Below are positions 59,748 through 64,000 of a stretch of DNA of 64,000 bases, piece by piece; the stretch's first letter is position 1; each line of letters begins with the position of its first letter. A program made the position numbers and the translations under genes. The notes beneath the pieces were generated by a model. It was not told the DNA's origin. It made no database searches and saw nothing but the letters and a program-made list of their open reading frames with translations. Location: assembly GCA_964422145.1 (NCBI GenBank), contig CAYQZV010000002.1, forward strand, positions 154,551 to 218,550, in the 5' to 3' direction. The DNA is from JACNKV01 sp964422145 (lineage in GTDB: Bacteria; Fidelibacterota; Marinisomatia; Marinisomatales; JACNKV01).

Positions 59748-60692
59748 TTAATATTGTTCGTTTATTTGTTTTCCGGTATCTGGATTAACAAATTGGATAT
59801 TTCTTTTCAAACCGCTGAATTTTGTTCTTTTGATTGCAGAACCCTTGAATAATTTACGAAAATCCTCTTCATTCATTGCATCCCAATCATCCTTGGACCA
59901 ATTCGTAAACGGTTCCCGCGGATAAAAAAGTACCTCATCGGTTTGCTGTTGTGATTTATGATTCCAAGGACAAACATCCTGACAAATGTCACACCCGTAA
60001 ATCCAGTCTTTAAATTGATGTTTCATATCCTCGGGTAATTCCTTTTTGTGTTCGATGGTCCAAAATGAGATACATTTTTCCGCATTAAGCTGTCCATCGA
60101 CTAATGCGTTTGTCGGGCAGACGTCCAAACATGCGGTGCACGTCCCGCAGAGATCGTCTTCAAAAGACGGATCGGGTGTCAGATCAATATCCAAGATCAA
60201 CTCCCCGAGAAACACCCAGCTTCCGTACTCTCTGGTAATCAAATTGGTGTGTTTACCCATCCAGCCTAATCCCGCACGCTGTGCCCATACTTTTTCCATC
60301 ACTGGTGATGTATCTGTGCAAACAATCCCTTTCACACTTGGCTGGATGGACTGGATGTGAGCAAGAAGCTGGAACAGTTTTTTCTTTACAATATCATGAT
60401 AATCATCACCCCAGGCATAGCGGCTCACTTTATATGGTTGTGATAATTTCCCCTTATTGTAATAATTAAATCCGACCGAGATAACAGATTTCGCTTCAGG
60501 AAAATACTGCAAAATATTTCCCCTCTCTTCTTTTCGGTTCTCCATCCATCCCATGGAAGCATGAAAATCCTCATGAAGCCAATTCAGCAATCGCTCTTCA
60601 GCTTCCTCTGTTTTTGCCGCTTTCGCAATTCCGACCATATGGAATCCCAGCGACTTCGCTTTCAATTTGATCTCTTGTTTAAGAGACGGCAT
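59748..60692 (-). CDS. queG: Epoxyqueuosine reductase QueG
   Basis: A 314-residue cobalamin and iron-sulfur enzyme that makes the last step of queuosine tRNA modification. GWMGKHTNLI (cobalamin region), and two 4Fe-4S motifs, CGTCTACLDVCPTNAL and CDICQDVCPWN, are intact. Length is at the lower end because the C-terminal HEAT extension is absent, which is common. It precedes elbB. Confidence 0.93.
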   Translation of the reverse strand: MPSLKQEIKLKAKSLGFHMVGIAKAAKTEEAEERLLNWLHEDFHASMGWMENRKEERGNILQYFPEAKSVISVGFNYYNKGKLSQPYKVSRYAWGDDYHDIVKKKLFQLLAHIQSIQPSVKGIVCTDTSPVMEKVWAQRAGLGWMGKHTNLITREYGSWVFLGELILDIDLTPDPSFEDDLCGTCTACLDVCPTNALVDGQLNAEKCISFWTIEHKKELPEDMKHQFKDWIYGCDICQDVCPWNHKSQQQTDEVLFYPREPFTNWSKDDWDAMNEEDFRKLFKGSAIKRTKFSGLKRNIQFVNPDTGKQINEQY

Positions 60693-60706
60693 TGAAAAAG
60701 AATCGT

Positions 60707-60892
60707 TTAGTCTTCTTCAGAATCCTGGTAAAAATTATAGATGATCAGTCCGGCTCCGGCGATAATGGCTAAAGACGCCAATCCAAGGTACCATGTGGAG
60801 AACAATAAATTGATTATCACGGTGATAAATTTTAATGCATAAATGGCAACGCCGAGGACCAGTAAAACAATCCCTGTTTGTTTGATATTCAT
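60707..60892 (-). CDS. Small two-helix membrane protein
   Basis: A 61-residue protein with two hydrophobic helices (TGIVLLVLGVAIYALKFI and LGLASLAIIAGAGLIIYNFY) and an acidic tail QDSEED. It lies 14 bases upstream of queG on the same strand. Function unknown; it is a typical small inner-membrane protein. Confidence 0.65.
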   Translation of the reverse strand: MNIKQTGIVLLVLGVAIYALKFITVIINLLFSTWYLGLASLAIIAGAGLIIYNFYQDSEED

Positions 60893-61006
60893 AAAAGCTC
60901 CTAAATCGTGTGGAGGTTAAGATATTGACAATGAAATTCTTGCATAAAAATACGATACATTTTGATATAGTTTATACTGAAAAAGAACCGGAAAAGAATG
61001 AATTAA

Positions 61007-61040
61007 TAAAAAAGGCTGCCTGAAAAGACAGCCTTTTTTA
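61007..61040. terminator. Bidirectional intrinsic terminator
   Basis: Stem AAAAGGCTG/CAGCCTTTT with a 10-base loop and A/T runs at both sides, just beyond the end of the cytochrome gene on the minus strand. Confidence 0.88.
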
Positions 61041-61058
61041 TTAAAACTCTATTATTAA

Positions 61059-62087
61059 TTAAAGACCGAGTAAGGCCTCTGCTCTTGATAATAGTGTATT
61101 GATATAAGCTGGGTTGTGCACACCGTGGCTATGATCTGAGTAGCATACTTTATAATTCCAGAATGCTTCAAAGACTCCTTGTGTAACCACAACTTTTACA
61201 CCGCCATAGGACTCACTCAAAGCACCTTCTGCAACGAGTGCGTCAGCAATAGCAGCCATTCGGGTATCAAAGCTTGCAACGCTTGCTTCAACAGTTGCAG
61301 CAGCATCTGTATGGCAAGGAGTACAATTACCTGCTAAGTTCGGATGGAATGAATGACCACCATCTGCTTCAGCCGATGTACCCATGTGACAGCTGACACA
61401 ACCTAGATCCAAGTGTTCCATTGTACTGCTGTTACCAAAGCCGCTTAAACCATTTAATACTTCAGCTTGAACACCGTAGTGCGGTCCAGCGTGTGAACTG
61501 CTGATATAAACAGAACCTTCAGGAACAACGAAATCGATGGAATCGTTTCCTTCTGAGTCTGTTGTCCAAACGGTATCAATGCTTGTATATGTTGTATAAG
61601 CTCTTCTAGCTTGATGACAGTTAATACAAAGATTTGATGGTCCATCAAAATCAATATCAACGCCTTCGACGCTTGTAATACCACTGGTTAGGTGTAATGG
61701 TGCGCTCAGACCTTCTTCTAGACTTTCATGATCAGAGTGACATGTACCGCATTGCCATGCTGTTGGATTGTCGATACCAACAAAAATACCGTCTAAAGAG
61801 TTCATAAACCCTTCGTGAGAATGGCAATAAGCACAATAACTTTCACCGCCAGCATATCCGACTGCGCCACCGGCAGCATGACCGGATAATGCAAACAGTC
61901 CTTCAATGCTTTCCCAATTGGCATCACTATGACATGTTGTACAGTGTGCGTTAGCATCGGTACCATTGGTACCGTTAGTACCATCAGCACCGGCAGGACC
62001 AGCAGGACCTTCACAACCAGTAATTGTCAAAAAAGCCACTGACGTCATCAATACTACCAATACGAGTAACAGTTTTTTTATATTCAT
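61059..62087 (-). CDS. Hexaheme c-type cytochrome lipoprotein
   Basis: A 342-residue lipoprotein. The signal ends in lipobox TITGC (Cys25), followed by a short collagen-like GPAGPAGADGTNGTNG linker. Six CxxCH haem sites are present: CTTCH, CAYCH, CGTCH, CINCH, CVSCH and CTPCH, with extra His for axial ligation. The end KVCYSDHSHGVHNPAYINTL is a common tail of multihaem cytochromes. The ATG at 62087 has GAGGTC upstream; a longer start at 62144 has no such site. It would carry electrons at the outer membrane or periplasm, perhaps to an external acceptor. Confidence 0.92.
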   Translation of the reverse strand: MNIKKLLLVLVVLMTSVAFLTITGCEGPAGPAGADGTNGTNGTDANAHCTTCHSDANWESIEGLFALSGHAAGGAVGYAGGESYCAYCHSHEGFMNSLDGIFVGIDNPTAWQCGTCHSDHESLEEGLSAPLHLTSGITSVEGVDIDFDGPSNLCINCHQARRAYTTYTSIDTVWTTDSEGNDSIDFVVPEGSVYISSSHAGPHYGVQAEVLNGLSGFGNSSTMEHLDLGCVSCHMGTSAEADGGHSFHPNLAGNCTPCHTDAAATVEASVASFDTRMAAIADALVAEGALSESYGGVKVVVTQGVFEAFWNYKVCYSDHSHGVHNPAYINTLLSRAEALLGL

Positions 62088-62301
62088 TATTTTGACCTCA
62101 TTTAATTTGAAAATGCATTTTCTTTTCAAGTGTGGTGTTTCCACCGTGAAAAACTAATTAGTCATAACCATAAAAAACAATAAAAAAGGATGCTGTTATC
62201 CTGTTTAATTCACTACATATTATTTATATTTGAAAAAGTAGATTAATGTTACTATCTTCTCTCCGTTCAATTGATAAGATTAACGATCACGTACATTATT
62301 T

Positions 62302-62763
62302 ATGGAAGAAAAAGACATTTCACTAGAACCGATCATGCCGATCAGCGTCGCTGCAAAGCGCGTGGATGTCACCCCATCCACCCTGCGAATGTACGAACGC
62401 GAAGGGCTCATCATTCCGCATAAAACGGAAGGCGGCACACGCTTATTTTCCGAACGGGATGTGGAGTGGCTGCAGTGCATCCGCGATCAGATCGAGATCA
62501 ACAAACTCAATATTTCCGGTTTACGGAGATTGCTGGCGATGATCCCCTGCTGGGAAATCAAAAACTGCAGTGAAGATGAACGAAATACCTGCGATGCATA
62601 TCAATCTCATGACAACCTTTGCTGGAATATGGATGTTCAGTCTGATACATGTAAAGATGATGACTGCCGAATTTGCCCTGCTTATCTAATGGCGCCCAAA
62701 GTGGAAGTCCTGAAAAAGCATTTACATATATCATTAAATAATATTTCCAAAGAAGACGAGTGA
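62302..62763 (+). CDS. MerR regulator with Cys-rich two-CW-like domain
   Basis: A 153-residue protein. Residues about 12-75 are a MerR winged helix (ISVAAKRVDVTPSTLRMYER, EGLIIPHKTEGGTRLFSERD). Residues about 92-140 hold CWEIKNCSEDERNTCDAYQS, then CWNMD, DTCKDDDCRICPAYL, a cluster of eight Cys that resembles the two-CW domain and could bind zinc or an iron-sulfur cluster. A redox- or metal-sensing role is plausible. It lies before two genes for a membrane cytochrome-like protein and a ferredoxin-type protein. Confidence 0.8.
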   Translation: MEEKDISLEPIMPISVAAKRVDVTPSTLRMYEREGLIIPHKTEGGTRLFSERDVEWLQCIRDQIEINKLNISGLRRLLAMIPCWEIKNCSEDERNTCDAYQSHDNLCWNMDVQSDTCKDDDCRICPAYLMAPKVEVLKKHLHISLNNISKEDE

Positions 62764-62859
62764 TCTTTCTCCGGCAGACGCGGATAATCCGTCTGAATTA
62801 GTACGTGCATTGTTCTAAGTAATTTTAATAAATTGATCTTTATTACAGATATTTAATTC

Positions 62860-63729
62860 ATGAAGATATTCCATAAAACCCTTCTCATTCTTTTAGCGCT
62901 TGGCCTCGCCGTGTCAGTATATACTATTATTGTCACCGCCGGGGATTATTACCAAACCCACCTTATTCACCGCCCTCATCATGAGTTACACCGTGAATGG
63001 AAGCCCGGAGGATTTGCCGGTCATGGCTTCGGTATTTTAGGGAGCAGCATGTTGATTCTACTGTTTTCCTACTCCTTGCGGAAACGATTCAGGTTCTTTC
63101 GAAAATGGGGAAAATTAACCTACTGGTTAAACTATCATATTTTTCTCGGGATTGCCGGACCGATTCTCATCACGTTCCATACCGCATTCAAATTCGGCGG
63201 ATTGGTCTCCATCTCGTATTGGTCCATGATCGCTGTGGCTCTCAGCGGATTTATCGGACGGTACATCTATATCAAAATCCCCCATCACGTCAATGGGAAA
63301 GAAATGAGTCTCCAAGAATTTGAAAAAGAGCAAACATCATTGATCGACACACTGGTCTCTGAATACCACCTGCAAAAAGAACATATCGAATTGATCGAAC
63401 AACTGTCCGGGGTGGATAAAATCCGCAAGCGCGGGATGTTCGCATTGTTTACCTTGTTTATCATGGATGTGTTCAGTTGGATCACAAGCAGGCGTATCAT
63501 CTCAGAAATCGCTCAAATGGCAAACGTCCCTGACGACCAGATCAAGTCCTTAAAATATTATCTTCGCAAGCGGATTAAAGTTGTACGTCAAATTGCATTT
63601 TGGAATTCAGCTCATCGGCTCTTTCATTATTGGCATGTGATCCATAAACCGTTTGCGTACACGATGATCGTGATCATGCTTATTCACACCGGACTTGTAA
63701 TTGCTTTTGGATATAGGTGGATATTTTAA
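62860..63729 (+). CDS. Membrane cytochrome-like protein with conserved histidines
   Basis: A 289-residue membrane protein with about five helices. Paired His in LNYHIFLGIAGPILITFHTA and in FHYWHVIHKPFAYTMIVIML with IHTGLVIAF suggest two haem b sites across the membrane, like ferric-reductase or cytochrome b561-type proteins. A soluble helical segment (residues about 140-190) separates the two helix pairs. It overlaps nothing, but the next ATG follows its stop directly. It probably passes electrons between the quinone pool and the ferredoxin-type partner. Confidence 0.7.
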   Translation: MKIFHKTLLILLALGLAVSVYTIIVTAGDYYQTHLIHRPHHELHREWKPGGFAGHGFGILGSSMLILLFSYSLRKRFRFFRKWGKLTYWLNYHIFLGIAGPILITFHTAFKFGGLVSISYWSMIAVALSGFIGRYIYIKIPHHVNGKEMSLQEFEKEQTSLIDTLVSEYHLQKEHIELIEQLSGVDKIRKRGMFALFTLFIMDVFSWITSRRIISEIAQMANVPDDQIKSLKYYLRKRIKVVRQIAFWNSAHRLFHYWHVIHKPFAYTMIVIMLIHTGLVIAFGYRWIF

Positions 63730-64000
63730 ATGAATTTTGAATCACTCATTACCGGCGTTATTGGTTTAATCATTCTGTTGGCTTTTCTTGTCCCTTATAT
63801 CAAGAGGGAGAAAAAGAAAGAGGAGAGAACCAAAGAACGTTTAAGAGAAACTCAATCTAAACGGCAAGATAAACCACTGTTGCAGCATCCGATCATTAAT
63901 AAGTCTTTATGCATCGGATGTGCGATCTGCGTGGATTCATGTCCCGAAGGAAAAGTGTTGGGTATGATCGATGGAAAAGCAACCATCGTTCACGGGAGTC
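63730..64000 (+). CDS. Ferredoxin-type membrane-anchored protein (partial)
   Basis: The first 90 residues of a protein cut by the window edge. It begins with a membrane helix (ESLITGVIGLIILLAFLV), a highly charged stretch, then a 4Fe-4S site CIGCAICVDSCPEGKVLG. Such N-termini often precede an NAD(P)-binding thioredoxin-reductase-like domain, but that part lies outside the window. The ATG directly follows the stop of the cytochrome-like gene, so the two are coupled. Confidence 0.75.
   Translation, partial: MNFESLITGVIGLIILLAFLVPYIKREKKKEERTKERLRETQSKRQDKPLLQHPIINKSLCIGCAICVDSCPEGKVLGMIDGKATIVHGS

Noticed and set aside
1..64000. rRNA, tRNA, tmRNA or CRISPR loci.
   Set aside because: I scanned the spacers for cloverleaf arms and GTTCRANNC-like T-loops, and for tandem repeats, and found none I could support.
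1..64000. Insertion sequences or prophage.
   Set aside because: No transposase, integrase, capsid or terminase-like protein was recognised in either strand.

Overview
The window looks like chromosome of an anaerobic or facultative, marine-type bacterium of the FCB superphylum, most likely Candidatus Marinimicrobia (Neomarinimicrobiota) or a close relative such as Calditrichota. Support: a C-terminal type IX secretion (T9SS) sorting domain of the NYPNPFNPTT type, the 'alternative' GlmU fusion typical of FCB bacteria, a hexaheme lipoprotein, PPi-type phosphofructokinase, ThyX, and several sodium-coupled transporters. The phylum is an inference; no rRNA or tRNA gene was recognised.

Layout. 1-4.4 kb (minus): TetR regulator, RND/MMPL exporter and a NatA/NatB-like ABC exporter, probably one efflux operon. 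4.5-9.6 kb (plus): unknown protein, thiamine pyrophosphokinase, Na+/solute symporter, CYTH protein, Na/Pi cotransporter, closed by a strong terminator. 9.6-11.8 kb (minus): class II aldolase and PPi-phosphofructokinase. 12-23.6 kb (plus): a catabolic block with acetoacetyl-CoA synthetase, a CitD-CitE-like fusion lyase, a DASS transporter and an FmdE-like protein, then an XRE-cupin regulator followed by a tight operon of a KamA-family radical-SAM aminomutase, CoA-transferase A and B, a class III aminotransferase and a thiolase. The last three steps resemble PcaI, PcaJ and PcaF. The aminomutase has Arg where lysine 2,3-aminomutase has the Asp that binds the substrate's epsilon-amino group. Together they suggest an undescribed route: acidic alpha-amino acid (2-aminoadipate or glutamate) -> beta-amino acid -> 3-oxo acid -> CoA ester -> acetyl-CoA plus a second acyl-CoA.

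23.9-36.8 kb (all minus, visibly AT-richer) is an accessory island: a HEPN/DUF5343 pair, secreted T9SS and lipoprotein genes, a four-gene bacterial ubiquitin-like conjugation operon (Ubl, E2, E1-JAB fusion, DUF6527), three small unknown genes, two copies of a structured repeat, a TPR regulator and a lipoprotein.

37-53.7 kb is core: degenerate HD protein, MmgE/PrpD protein, CDF transporter, LysM lipoprotein, methylmalonyl-CoA mutase large subunit, DjlA-like co-chaperone, alternative GlmU, DUF3467, PAP2 phosphatase, RadC, ThyX, CysQ, RNase G, L21 and L27. A long inverted repeat at 48.45-48.55 kb would hide the ribosome binding site of a small envelope protein. 53.8-59.1 kb (plus) is an ECF sigma factor, a HEAT-repeat anti-sigma-like membrane protein and three envelope or secreted beta-rich proteins, a probable envelope-stress unit. 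59.1-60.9 kb (minus): ElbB, QueG and a small membrane protein. 61-64 kb: hexaheme lipoprotein (minus), then a Cys-rich MerR regulator, a histidine-rich membrane cytochrome-like protein and a truncated ferredoxin-type protein (plus), suggesting a redox module.
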